The notes beneath the pieces are model-generated. The model was not told where the DNA came from, searched no databases, and saw nothing but the letters and a program-made list of their open reading frames with translations. From NCBI RefSeq assembly GCF_017876515.1, contig NZ_JAGIOC010000001.1, positions 2,976,001-3,040,000 of the forward strand: a stretch of DNA of 64,000 bases, read 5' to 3'. This document shows positions 41,359 through 49,498 of this stretch, piece by piece. The position numbers and the translations under genes were made by a program. Origin of the DNA: Brachybacterium fresconis. Its GTDB lineage: Bacteria > Actinomycetota > Actinomycetes > Actinomycetales > Dermabacteraceae. Position 1 is the first letter of the stretch, and every line of letters starts with the position of its first letter.

Positions 41359-42171
41359 TCATTTGCCGGCCCCGGCGGTCATGCCGCTGACCAGGTATCG
41401 GCGGCCGACCGCGTACAGGATCACGATCGGGATCGACGACAGGGTCACGGCGGCCATCACGACCGGGATGTTCGTGGCGTACTCGCCCTGGAAGGACCAC
41501 AATGCCAAAGGAAGGGTCCTCTTGTCCGGGCTCTGCGTCAGGATCAGCGGGAACAGGAACCCGTTCCAGGACAGCAGCGCCTGGTAGACGGCGACGGTGA
41601 CGAGCGCGGGGCTGGTCATCGGCAGGGCGAGTCGCCACATCTTCTGCCACTCGGTGCACCCGTCGATGTCCATCGCCTCGAACAGCTCCTTGGGCACGTC
41701 GCGCATCGAGTTGGCGATGATGAGGATGCTCAGCGGGAGGCCGAAGGCGATTCCCGGGAGCATCAGCGCCACCAGGCTGTCGTACATGTGCAGGCGGATG
41801 ATGATCAGGTAGATGGGGACGATCGTCGCCTGCACCGGGATCGCCAGCCCCAGCAGAAACAGGTTGCGCACGGGGCTGAAGAGGCGCCGATGGCCGCGGA
41901 CGATCGAGTACGAGGCCATGAAGGACATGATCACCATCGGGACCACGGTGCCGACGGCGACGATCACGCTGTTGACGAGGTACATCCCGAAGTCCGCTTC
42001 GAGGACCGCGATGAAGTTCTCGATGACGGGCGGGATGGCCGGGACCACGGGGTTCGAGCCGAAGTAGGTGGCCATCGACTTGAAGCTGGTGATCAGCACG
42101 AAGTAGATGGGCAGCAGCACGACGACCAGCCAGAGCCAGCCGAGGGTGCCTCCGAGCCAGTTGCGCTTCAT
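41359..42171 (-). CDS. Sugar ABC transporter permease (MalG type)
   Basis: A 270-residue membrane subunit with six predicted helices. The EAA loop that contacts the ATPase reads KELFEAMDIDGCTEWQKMWR near residue 170. Starts MKRNWLGGTLGWLWLVVVLL. One base separates it from the upstream permease stop, so it is translationally linked. Together with the binding protein and the other permease it forms a CUT1-type importer, lacking an ATPase gene. Confidence 0.93.
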   Translation of the reverse strand: MKRNWLGGTLGWLWLVVVLLPIYFVLITSFKSMATYFGSNPVVPAIPPVIENFIAVLEADFGMYLVNSVIVAVGTVVPMVIMSFMASYSIVRGHRRLFSPVRNLFLLGLAIPVQATIVPIYLIIIRLHMYDSLVALMLPGIAFGLPLSILIIANSMRDVPKELFEAMDIDGCTEWQKMWRLALPMTSPALVTVAVYQALLSWNGFLFPLILTQSPDKRTLPLALWSFQGEYATNIPVVMAAVTLSSIPIVILYAVGRRYLVSGMTAGAGK

Positions 42172-42172
42172 C

Positions 42173-43123
42173 TCAGGCTCCTTCCATCTGGCTGGCGTTC
42201 GCGTCCTTGCCGCCCAGGCGCTGCACGCCGAGGGCGAGGCCGAGGCCGATGACGACCAGCAGCACCGCGAGGCCGCTGGCGACGCCCATCTCGTTGCCGC
42301 GGAAGCCGGTCAGGTACATGTCCAGCGGCAGGATCCGGGTGGCGACGCCCGGCCCGCCCTGGGTGAGGACGAAGATGAGGTCGAAGTAGGTCAGGGCGCC
42401 GACGACCATCAGCGTCGAGCTGGTGATCATCGTGTACTTCAGCTGCGGGAGGGTGATCGAGAGGAACTGTCGCACCCGTCCGGCGCCGTCGATCTGCGCC
42501 GCCTCGTACATGCTCTGCGGGATCTGGCGCACGGCCCCCTGGTAGATGAGGGTGTGGAACGGGATGAACTGCCAGGCGATCACGAACAGCACCACGTACC
42601 AGACCAGGGTGGTGTCGCCCAGCCAGTTCAGGGCGAAGACGTCGAGGTTCAGTCCGCTGGCCAGGCCGAAGTTGGGGTCCAGCAGGGACTTGTAGGTGAT
42701 GGCGATCGCGGCGGAGGACAGCAGCAGGGGCAGGAAGTACAGCACGGCCAGCAGGTTCCGATAGCGCTGCGGCCCAGCGAGGAAGGCCCCCAGCAGGATG
42801 CTCAGCGGGGTCTGCGTGAGCCAGGTGGCGACCACCATCAGCAGCACCAGCACCAGGCCGTTCCATGTCGAGCTGCGGGTGAGCACCTCCTTCCAGCTCG
42901 TCAGACCGGTGAACTCGATCGGGCCGATCCCGTTCCAGGTGGTGAACGACAGCGCGATGACCCCGATCAGGGGCAGCAGCGCGAAGACGCCGAACATCAC
43001 CAGGGCCGGCAGGGCGAACAGGACGTGCGAGAGCTGGGGCCGGTCCCTCGCCCGTCGTCCGGACGTCGACGCGGCGCCGTCCTGAGCGGCGGAGGGCAGT
43101 GGAGAAGGGGCGGTGGTGGTCAT
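42173..43123 (-). CDS. Sugar ABC transporter permease (MalF type)
   Basis: A 316-residue membrane subunit. A hydrophilic N-terminus of about 30 residues precedes six helices; the EAA loop is SMYEAAQIDGAGRVRQFLSI near residue 226. FVLTQGGPGVATRILPLDMY is the conserved end region of MalF-like permeases. The ATG at 43123 lies two bases after the stop of the binding-protein gene. It pairs with the MalG-type permease that follows. Confidence 0.93.
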   Translation of the reverse strand: MTTTAPSPLPSAAQDGAASTSGRRARDRPQLSHVLFALPALVMFGVFALLPLIGVIALSFTTWNGIGPIEFTGLTSWKEVLTRSSTWNGLVLVLLMVVATWLTQTPLSILLGAFLAGPQRYRNLLAVLYFLPLLLSSAAIAITYKSLLDPNFGLASGLNLDVFALNWLGDTTLVWYVVLFVIAWQFIPFHTLIYQGAVRQIPQSMYEAAQIDGAGRVRQFLSITLPQLKYTMITSSTLMVVGALTYFDLIFVLTQGGPGVATRILPLDMYLTGFRGNEMGVASGLAVLLVVIGLGLALGVQRLGGKDANASQMEGA

Positions 43124-43125
43124 GC

Positions 43126-44451
43126 TCAGCTCGCCGATGCGGCGTTCATGTTCTCGGCGAACTGCTCCGGCGTGATCGAGCCGAGGAAGAGCTGCTCGGT
43201 GTTGACCAGGAGCTCCTCGGCGACGGTGGGCTGGAGTGCCTGGTCCCAGGATTGGGTGAAGTCCGGAGCCTCCTGGATCGCGCTGTAGATCCACTCCAGG
43301 TAGTCGGAGTCCTCGCTCGCGGCCATGGCCTCGTCCTGACCGGTGACGACGGGGACCCCGCCGGTCTCGATGATGGACTCGGCCACCGCGTCGGTCATCA
43401 CGCCATCGGTGAAGTAGGCCCGGGCGACCTCCTTCTCCGCGTCGCTCGCGTCGGCGGAGATCGACAGGTAGCCCGCCGGGTTGCCGACGAGGTTGGCCAG
43501 ATCGCCCTTGCCGCCCTCGATGGTGGGGAAGGGGTCGTAGCCGAGCCGGCCGTCCTGGACGAAGCCGTCCCCGCTGGTCTTCATCGAGCCGTAGGTCCAG
43601 CCGCCCTGGAGCATCATCGCGGCCTGGTCCGTCCACAGCAGCGCCTGGTCGCTGTTGGAGTCGGCGGCCATGGACTGGAACCCGTCGACGAACGCCTTCG
43701 CGTCGATCAGCTCCTCGACCTTCTTGCCCATCTCCACCACGGCGTCGTCGAGCCAGGCGTCGGGCTCCCCGGCCGCGATCCGCTCGAAGACCTCGGCGCC
43801 GCCGATGCGGTCCAGCAGGTACTCGAGCCACATCATCGAGGTCCACCGGGACTGGCCGGCCAGAGAGATGGGAGCGACGCCCGCGGAGTTCGCCTTCTCG
43901 ACGATGCTCATCAGATCGCCCCAGGTGGTCGGCGCCTCGGCGCCGATGTCCCCGAGGACCGTCTTGTTGTGGAACAGGATGATCGGCTGGGTCGACTCGT
44001 TGGGGATCGCGTAGATCTTGTCGTCGACGGTGGCGGCGCCCCAGACGGCCTCCACGAAGCGGTCCTTGACCTCCGAGTTCTCCTCGAAGAACGACGTGAG
44101 GTCCTCGACCTGCTCCGCAGCGGCATAGGTGCGGAGGCCGCCGCCGCCCCAGCCGTAGATGATGGTCGGCGCCTCGCCGGCGCCGATCGCGGTGCGGATC
44201 TTCTGCTTGTAGGCGTCGTTCTGGAAGAACGTGAGGTCGACGGTGCCCTGGTCGAGCTCGTTGAAGGCATCGACGGCGCCCTGGGTGATCCCCTCGCCGG
44301 GCTCGCCGGAGAGGTCCCAGTAGGTGGCGGCGTTGCCACCTCCGCCACCGGAGCCGCCGGGGCCGGAGGTGCCGCAGCTGGCGAGGGCGAGGGCGGAGGC
44401 GCCGGCGGTGGCGCCCAGCAGGGTCCGGCGGGAGAGCTGGAGGTTCTTCAT
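43126..44451 (-). CDS. Sugar-binding lipoprotein of the ABC transporter (family 1)
   Basis: A 441-residue extracytoplasmic solute-binding protein. The signal LSRRTLLGATAGASALALAS ends at lipobox Cys26, with a twin-arginine pair. PIILFHNKTVLGDIGAEAPT and MMLQGGWTYGSMKTSGDG are typical of CUT1 sugar-binding proteins. It is the first gene of a six-gene operon (two permeases, two dehydrogenases, ThuA) and lies between ROK and LacI-type control elements. Xylose-containing or other glycosides are possible ligands; the sugar is not determined. Confidence 0.92.
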   Translation of the reverse strand: MKNLQLSRRTLLGATAGASALALASCGTSGPGGSGGGGGNAATYWDLSGEPGEGITQGAVDAFNELDQGTVDLTFFQNDAYKQKIRTAIGAGEAPTIIYGWGGGGLRTYAAAEQVEDLTSFFEENSEVKDRFVEAVWGAATVDDKIYAIPNESTQPIILFHNKTVLGDIGAEAPTTWGDLMSIVEKANSAGVAPISLAGQSRWTSMMWLEYLLDRIGGAEVFERIAAGEPDAWLDDAVVEMGKKVEELIDAKAFVDGFQSMAADSNSDQALLWTDQAAMMLQGGWTYGSMKTSGDGFVQDGRLGYDPFPTIEGGKGDLANLVGNPAGYLSISADASDAEKEVARAYFTDGVMTDAVAESIIETGGVPVVTGQDEAMAASEDSDYLEWIYSAIQEAPDFTQSWDQALQPTVAEELLVNTEQLFLGSITPEQFAENMNAASAS

Positions 44452-44514
44452 GACCTACTCCTGATGTCGACGGTGACGGGGTGCAGCGGTGCGAGGGTCG
44501 AGAGGCACACCCAG

Positions 44515-44533
44515 GTAAGTGTCCCTAACTTAC
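44515..44533. promoter_or_regulatory. Candidate ROK operator over the -10 box
   Basis: GTAAGT and ACTTAC, 7 bases apart, a perfect inverted repeat that contains the -10 hexamer of the ABC operon. Its half-site GTAAGTTAG matches GTATGTTAG of the xylA palindrome at 8 of 9 positions. Confidence 0.6.
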
Positions 44534-44536
44534 AAA

Positions 44537-44573
44537 TCGAAAGTTCTGGGGTCAAGGGCGTCGGAACTTTCGA
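44537..44573. promoter_or_regulatory. Second inverted repeat bracketing the -35 box
   Basis: TCGAAAGTTC (44537-44546) and GAACTTTCGA (44564-44573) are perfect 10-bp arms; the -35 hexamer of the ABC operon lies between them. The CGAAAGTTC core resembles the GAAAG-type boxes near the GH3, YesL and second ABC operons, so it may bind the LacI regulator. Confidence 0.5.
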
Positions 44574-44763
44574 GGTCCGGGCGCCGAGGTCGACACCTCG
44601 TGCGGCGGAAGTCACTGCAGGGCATGGACCTGATCAGTGAATCGCGACCACGATGATCACAACATGGTGTCGACACAGGTCCGAAAGCTTTTACGAGGGG
44701 AGCGGGTGCCGTTTGCGGGATACGCGTGCCCGCAGCGGCGGCCTGCGGACTCTGCGCGCGGCG

Positions 44764-45939
44764 TCAGCCCGCCATCTCGGCGGTGCGGGCGATCCAGGCG
44801 CCGGGGGAGTCGAGGATCGGGCCGATCGCCGCCCGGGCGGCGCCCCACAGAGCCGGTGCCTCGAGGTCGTCGGACCGCTCGATGACGACCTCGTCGACCT
44901 CGGCCGCGAGGGCGTGGCGTTCCACGGTCTCGCGGATGAACGGGGCGATCTCCCCGGCGATCGGGCCGAGGTATCCCGAGAGCACCACGGTGGACAGGTC
45001 CAGGATGTTCAGCGCATTGGCCAGGGCGAGGCCGAGGGAGCGGCCGATGGTGCCGATGACCTCCGCGCGGTCGGTGCTGCGCGAGAGCTCCTCGACCAGC
45101 TCGTCGATGAGGACATCGGTGCGCAGTCCGGCCCGCTCCCGCAGAGCGTGGTAAGAGATGTACGCCTCGAGGCAGCCGCGCCGCCCGCAGCGGCACAGGG
45201 CGCCGCCCGGTTCCACCACCGTGTGTCCGAACTCCCCGGCCCAGCCATGGACCCCGTCGAGCACCGTGCCGTCGAGGACGATCGCACCGCCGACGCCGGT
45301 GGAGCCCCGCACGTACATGAACGACTGCTCGGGCCGCCGGGCGATCTCCGTGAGCACCGACAGACGGATGTCGTTGTGCACCTGGACGGGCACGCCGTCC
45401 AGCTGAGGGGTCCGCGCGAGCTCGCGGCCCAGGGGCACCTCGGTCCAGTCGAGGTTCGGGGCGGCCAGCACCGACTGCCCGTCGGGCGACATGCGCCCGG
45501 GGACGGCGGCGCAGACGCCGACGAGGGTGGCCCGGGGGGCGTCGGCCCGCACCTGCTCGACGAGGCGGGCGCACGCCCGGGCGGTCTCCTCGACGGTGTC
45601 CGCGTCCACCCGGAGGTACTCGGTGTGCGAGCTCAGCTGCCGGCCGGCCAGGTCGATGCCGAGGCAGGAGATGTGCTCGGCAGCGATCTCGAGCCCGATG
45701 CCCAGCACCGTGCCCTTCGCGGGCTGCAGGGGGACCATCGGGCGGCCGCTGCCCTGGGAGACCGGGGCGTGCTCCTCGACGAGTCCGGCCGAGATCAGCT
45801 CCTCGACCAGCTTGGAGACCGTGGGTTTGGTCAGCTGCGTGGAGCGGGCCAGCGTCGCCCGGGAGATCGGTTCGGTCGCCGTGGCCACGGCGCGCATGAC
45901 GACCGAGAGGTTGTGCTCGCGCAGGTGCGTGGACTGCAT
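44764..45939 (-). CDS. ROK-family transcriptional regulator (XylR/NagC type)
   Basis: A 391-residue repressor. Winged helix at residues 9-60 (TEPISRATLARSTQLTKPTV, SKLVEELISAGL), then a ROK sugar-binding domain with VRGSTGVGGAIVLDG. GHTVVEPGGALCRCGRRGCL contains the zinc-binding Cys-His cluster. It lies between the ABC-sugar operon and the divergent xylA gene, and palindromes resembling XylR/ROK sites lie at both promoters. The effector is probably xylose or a related sugar. Confidence 0.92.
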   Translation of the reverse strand: MQSTHLREHNLSVVMRAVATATEPISRATLARSTQLTKPTVSKLVEELISAGLVEEHAPVSQGSGRPMVPLQPAKGTVLGIGLEIAAEHISCLGIDLAGRQLSSHTEYLRVDADTVEETARACARLVEQVRADAPRATLVGVCAAVPGRMSPDGQSVLAAPNLDWTEVPLGRELARTPQLDGVPVQVHNDIRLSVLTEIARRPEQSFMYVRGSTGVGGAIVLDGTVLDGVHGWAGEFGHTVVEPGGALCRCGRRGCLEAYISYHALRERAGLRTDVLIDELVEELSRSTDRAEVIGTIGRSLGLALANALNILDLSTVVLSGYLGPIAGEIAPFIRETVERHALAAEVDEVVIERSDDLEAPALWGAARAAIGPILDSPGAWIARTAEMAG

Positions 45940-46265
45940 GGGGACCTTTCCGTCGGGTGCTCGGACGACTGCGTCGTGGGATGGGGCGATATCTCGTGCG
46001 ATCCGGTGGTGGCTGCCGGGGGCGTGTGGCCGGAACGGTGGCTGGTGGGGCGTGCGATCGGGTGGATGGTGGGACGTGTGATCGGGTGGCCGGCGGGCCG
46101 CGGCTTGTGATCGGACGGCGGTCCGTCGTATGTTAGTTACTCAAACATACTAAGCGGCTCGAGGTCGTCCGTTCCCGCGAACGGCCGGTCCTGCTGCGGG
46201 CATCGTATGACGAGGCCCCGGGTCGCGAGGGACCAGACGATGCCGTCCGACCAAGGAGTTCGACC
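45940..46265. promoter_or_regulatory. Divergent region between the ROK gene and xylA
   Basis: No gene is supported. The left half holds GC-rich direct repeats containing GATCGGGTGG, three copies from about 46055 to 46090. The right half carries the xylA promoter and palindrome, then AAGGAG at 46252-46257 before the xylA ATG. Confidence 0.5.
46105..46150 (+). promoter_or_regulatory. xylA promoter with overlapping ROK operator
   Basis: TTGTGA (46105-46110), 18 bases, TATGTT (46129-46134) form a rightward promoter. GTATGTT and AACATAC (46128-46134, 46144-46150) are perfect 7-bp arms with a 9-base spacer; the left arm contains the -10 box. Confidence 0.6.
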
Positions 46266-47459
46266 ATGACCGCCCCCACCCCCACCCGCGATGACAAGTT
46301 CTCCTTCGGCCTGTGGACCACCGGCTGGGAGGCGCAGGACCAGTTCGGCAGCGCCACCCGCCCGCCGCTGGAGCTGAGCGCCCACATCCGCAGACTCTCC
46401 GAGCTCGGCGCCTGGGGCTTCACCTTCCACGACAACGACGTGGTGCCCTTCGACGCGACGCCTGCCGAGCGCCAGAAGATCATCGACCAGCTGACGTCCG
46501 TCACCGACGAGACCGGCCTCGTGATCGAGATGGTCACCACCGACACCTTCGCCCACCCGGTCTTCAAGGACGGCGCGTTCACCTCCAACGATCGCGACGT
46601 GCGCCGCTTCGGCCTGCGCAAGGTCCTCGCCAACGTGGACCTCGCGGCCGAGCTCGGCGCGAGCACCTTCGTCATGTGGGGCGGCCGTGAGGGCGCGGAG
46701 TACGACGGGTCGAAGGATCTCTTCGCGGCCCTCGAGCGCTACCGCGAGGGGATCGACACCGTCGCCGGGTACATCAAGGACAAGGGCTACGACCTGCGCA
46801 TCGGCCTCGAGCCGAAGCCGAACGAACCCCGCGGCAACATCTTCCTGCCCACCGTCGGCCACGCCCTGGCCTTCATCGAGCAGCTCGAGCACGGCGACAT
46901 CGTGGGGATCAACCCCGAGACCGGGCACGAGCAGATGGCGACGCTGAACTACACCCACGGCCTCGCCCAGGCGCTGTGGTCCGAGAAGCTCTTCCACATC
47001 GACCTCAACGGCCAGCACGGCCCGATGTACGACCAGGACCTCGTGTTCGGCCACGGCGACCTGATCAGCGCCTTCTTCACGGTCGACCTGCTCGAGAACG
47101 GCTTCCCGTCCAAGCCCGGCGCCTACGAGGGCGCCCGCCACTTCGACTTCAAGCCCTCGCGCACCGAGCACGAGAAGGGCCAGTACGACGCGGCGGCCGC
47201 GAACATGGAGATGTACCTGATGCTCAAGGAGCGCGCCATCGCGTTCCGTCAGGACTCCGAGGTGCAGGAGGCACTGACCTACTCCGGCGTCGACGAGCTC
47301 GCGCAGCCCACCCTCGCCGAGGGCGAGTCCCTCGCGGACCTGCTCGCGGACCGCTCCACCTACGAGGAGTTCGATCCCGACAAGGCCGGCGAGCGCAACT
47401 ACGGCTTCGTGCGCCTGCAGCAGCTGGCCCTGCAGCACCTGCTCGGCTTCCGCGCCTGA
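46266..47459 (+). CDS. xylA: Xylose isomerase
   Basis: A 397-residue metal-dependent isomerase that converts D-xylose to D-xylulose in the cytoplasm. [14 protein letters not shown] contains the catalytic His, [14 protein letters not shown] and [12 protein letters not shown] the metal-binding Glu and Lys regions, and [15 protein letters not shown] the metal ligands near residue 240. Length and motifs match the shorter, actinobacterial class I enzymes. AAGGAG lies before the ATG. It is divergent from the ROK repressor; xylB follows after a hairpin and 354 bases. Confidence 0.97.
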   Translation: MTAPTPTRDDKFSFGLWTTGWEAQDQFGSATRPPLELSAHIRRLSELGAWGFTFHDNDVVPFDATPAERQKIIDQLTSVTDETGLVIEMVTTDTFAHPVFKDGAFTSNDRDVRRFGLRKVLANVDLAAELGASTFVMWGGREGAEYDGSKDLFAALERYREGIDTVAGYIKDKGYDLRIGLEPKPNEPRGNIFLPTVGHALAFIEQLEHGDIVGINPETGHEQMATLNYTHGLAQALWSEKLFHIDLNGQHGPMYDQDLVFGHGDLISAFFTVDLLENGFPSKPGAYEGARHFDFKPSRTEHEKGQYDAAAANMEMYLMLKERAIAFRQDSEVQEALTYSGVDELAQPTLAEGESLADLLADRSTYEEFDPDKAGERNYGFVRLQQLALQHLLGFRA

Positions 47460-47510
47460 CCCTGGCGCAGGGGCGGCCGGCCCGCTGACCGGCCCAGGAT
47501 CCCGAACCTC

Positions 47511-47572
47511 CGCCGAGATCTGCGTTCTCGGTGCCATATTCCGTTATGACACCAAGAGCGCAGATCTCGGCG
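47511..47572. terminator. 28-bp imperfect hairpin after xylA
   Basis: Arms 47511-47538 and 47545-47572 pair at 25 of 28 positions with a 6-base loop. It could terminate or attenuate transcription between xylA and xylB, or protect the xylA mRNA end. Confidence 0.55.
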
Positions 47573-47648
47573 CCGGAGGGCTGGGGTTCCGTAGGCTGGT
47601 CAGCACTCACCTCACCTGTGCTCGCCTCGCACCGACCCACTTCGCCGG

Positions 47649-47750
47649 CGCCCACCCTCGCACTCACCCGTCTGGCCCGTACCCACCACCCCTCGCGGGC
47701 GCCCACCCTCGCACTCACCCGTCTGGCCCGTACTCACCACCCCCTCGCCC
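47649..47750. repeat. 51-bp tandem repeat, two copies
   Basis: Units starting CGCCCACCCTCGCACTCACC at 47649 and 47700 are identical for at least 34 bases. Confidence 0.8.
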
Positions 47751-47813
47751 GCGCCCGCTCCCGCACACCCGCCTCGCCCGTACCCACCACCCACCACGGC
47801 AAAGGACCTCCTG

Positions 47814-49211
47814 ATGGCACCGACGGTTCTCGGAATCGACTCCTCCACCCAGGCCACGAAGGCCCTGCTCGTCGACGCGGAGACGGGGACCGTGATCGAG
47901 GAGCGCCGCGCCGCGCACCCCGAGGGCACCGAGGTCGACCCCCGCGCCTGGCTCGACGCCGTCGACGAGGCCGCAGGCCCCCTGCTGGAGCGGGCCGAGG
48001 CGGTCTCCGTCGGCGGTCAGCAGCACGGCATGGTGCTGCTGGATGACCGCGGGGAGGTGGTCCGTGACGCCCTGCTGTGGAACGACACCCGTTCCGCCCC
48101 GCAGGCCGAGGCCCTCATCGAGGAGATGGGCGGCCCGGAGGCGTCGGTCGCGGAGATCGGCAGCCTGATGGTCGCCTCCTTCACCGCCTCCAAGCTGCGC
48201 TGGGTGCGCGATGAGGAGCCCGAGACGGCGCAGCGGGCGGCGAGCGTGCTGCTGCCCCACGACTACGTCTCCCGGCACCTGGCCGGCGGGGGAGAGGCCT
48301 TCACCGACCGGGGCGACGCCTCCGGCACCGCGTACTACTCCACGGCCACCGAGGAATGGAAGCCCGAGCTGGTCCAGCTGGCGCTGGGCCGCACCCTCGG
48401 GCTGCCCCGTCTGCCCGGGTCGCCGCAGGAGGTCATGGCCCGCACGCCGGGCGGCACCGCGATCGCCGCCGGGACCGGCGACAACATGGGAGCCGCTCTG
48501 GGTCTGTCCCAGAGCGAGGGGGACGTCTCCGTCTCCATCGGCACCTCCGGGGTGTGCGCGATGGTCAGCCCCACCCGCCCGAACGACGCCACGGGATCCG
48601 TCACCGGCTTCGCCGACGCCACCGGGCGGTTCCTCCCGATGGCCACCACCATCAACGCCGCGCGCATCCTCGACGCCGGTCGCTCCCTGCTGGGGGTGAG
48701 CCACGAGGAGATGGCCCAGCTGGCCCTGGCCAGCGTGCCGGGCGCGCACGGCGTGACGCTGCTGCCCTACTTCGACGGCGAGCGCACCCCGAACCGCCCC
48801 GAGGCCCGAGCGACGCTGACCGGCATGAGCACCGCCACCACCCGGGAGGACGTCGCCCGCGCCTACGTCGAAGGATTGCTGTGCTCCCTGGCCGACGGCA
48901 TCACGGCGCTCGAGGACATCACCGGAACCGCCGCAGCGCGGATCACCCTGATCGGCGGGGCGGCCCGCAGCCAGGCGGTCCAGCAGCTCGCTCCCGCCGT
49001 CTTCGGCCGGGAGGTCACCGTCGCCCCGGCCGCAGAGTACGTGGCGCTCGGGGCCGCCCGCCAGGCCGCCTGGGCCCTGGCCGGCACCGCGGAGCCGCCG
49101 GCCTGGGAGATCTCCGGCAGCCGCGTCGTCGAGGCCGATCCCACCCCCGAGGTGCTCGGCGCCTACCGTGAGCTGAAGGAGCGCACCGAGGGGTGGACCG
49201 CGACGGACTGA
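47814..49211 (+). CDS. xylB: Xylulokinase
   Basis: A 465-residue FGGY-family kinase that phosphorylates D-xylulose. LGIDSSTQATKALLVDAETG is the N-terminal phosphate loop, VGGQQHGMVLLDD contains the substrate-binding QQHG, and NDTRSAPQAEAL follows. SIGTSGVCAMVS and LIGGAARSQAVQQLAPAVFG are the ATP-binding FGGY signatures. Length is slightly short for XylB, with no missing motif seen. AAAGGACC precedes the ATG. With xylA it completes entry of xylose into the pentose phosphate pathway. Confidence 0.94.
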   Translation: MAPTVLGIDSSTQATKALLVDAETGTVIEERRAAHPEGTEVDPRAWLDAVDEAAGPLLERAEAVSVGGQQHGMVLLDDRGEVVRDALLWNDTRSAPQAEALIEEMGGPEASVAEIGSLMVASFTASKLRWVRDEEPETAQRAASVLLPHDYVSRHLAGGGEAFTDRGDASGTAYYSTATEEWKPELVQLALGRTLGLPRLPGSPQEVMARTPGGTAIAAGTGDNMGAALGLSQSEGDVSVSIGTSGVCAMVSPTRPNDATGSVTGFADATGRFLPMATTINAARILDAGRSLLGVSHEEMAQLALASVPGAHGVTLLPYFDGERTPNRPEARATLTGMSTATTREDVARAYVEGLLCSLADGITALEDITGTAAARITLIGGAARSQAVQQLAPAVFGREVTVAPAAEYVALGAARQAAWALAGTAEPPAWEISGSRVVEADPTPEVLGAYRELKERTEGWTATD

Positions 49212-49299
49212 GCCGCACGCCCGGTGCTCAGGCCTCGGCAGCGGGCTGTCCCCGCCCGGACGACTCCGCTCCGTGATCGCTGCACGCCACCACCCGGAA

Positions 49300-49330
49300 C
49301 ACCTCCACCTGAAAGTTTCAGGTGGAGGTG
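49300..49330. terminator. Perfect 15-bp palindrome after xylB
   Basis: CACCTCCACCTGAAA and its exact complement flank a single G. It lies 89 bases after the xylB stop. The centre CTGAAAGTTTCAG also looks like the GAAAG operator boxes nearby, so it may be a binding site rather than a terminator. Confidence 0.5.
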
Positions 49331-49368
49331 CTCCGTCTTTGTCGCCGCATCCCCCAGGTGACGAGGCA

Positions 49369-49429
49369 TTGACCGCGACACAGGGACTGCTCTAGCCTGA
49401 CGGCGACCGAAAGATAACAGAAAGCTTTC
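49369..49429 (+). promoter_or_regulatory. Promoter of the GH3-GH10 operon with LacI-type operator
   Basis: TTGACC (49369-49374), 18 bases, TAGCCT (49393-49398). The palindrome GAAAGCTTTC (49420-49429) lies about 15 bases into the transcript, where a repressor would block elongation. Confidence 0.6.
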
Positions 49430-49498
49430 ACAAAGAGACAGAAAATGTCGGGCGGCGCGGTGAGCCGTGCGCTCGACGGTCGTGCGAAGGAGCACCCC

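Larger units (their letters stand above)
44452..44763. promoter_or_regulatory. Control region of the ABC-sugar operon
   Basis: No gene is supported. On the minus strand a strong promoter reads TTGACC (44550-44555), 17 bases, TAAGTT (44527-44532). Two palindromes overlap it (separate entries). A further AAAGCTTT box lies at 44684-44691, the same 8-bp core as in the GH3 promoter. Confidence 0.6.
47460..47813. other. Spacer between xylA and xylB
   Basis: No gene is supported. It contains a long hairpin (47511-47572), a 51-bp tandem repeat starting at 47649 and 47700, and further CACCACCC-rich repeats running up to the ribosome binding site AAAGGACC of xylB. No convincing promoter is seen, so it is unclear whether xylB has its own. 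Confidence 0.5.
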
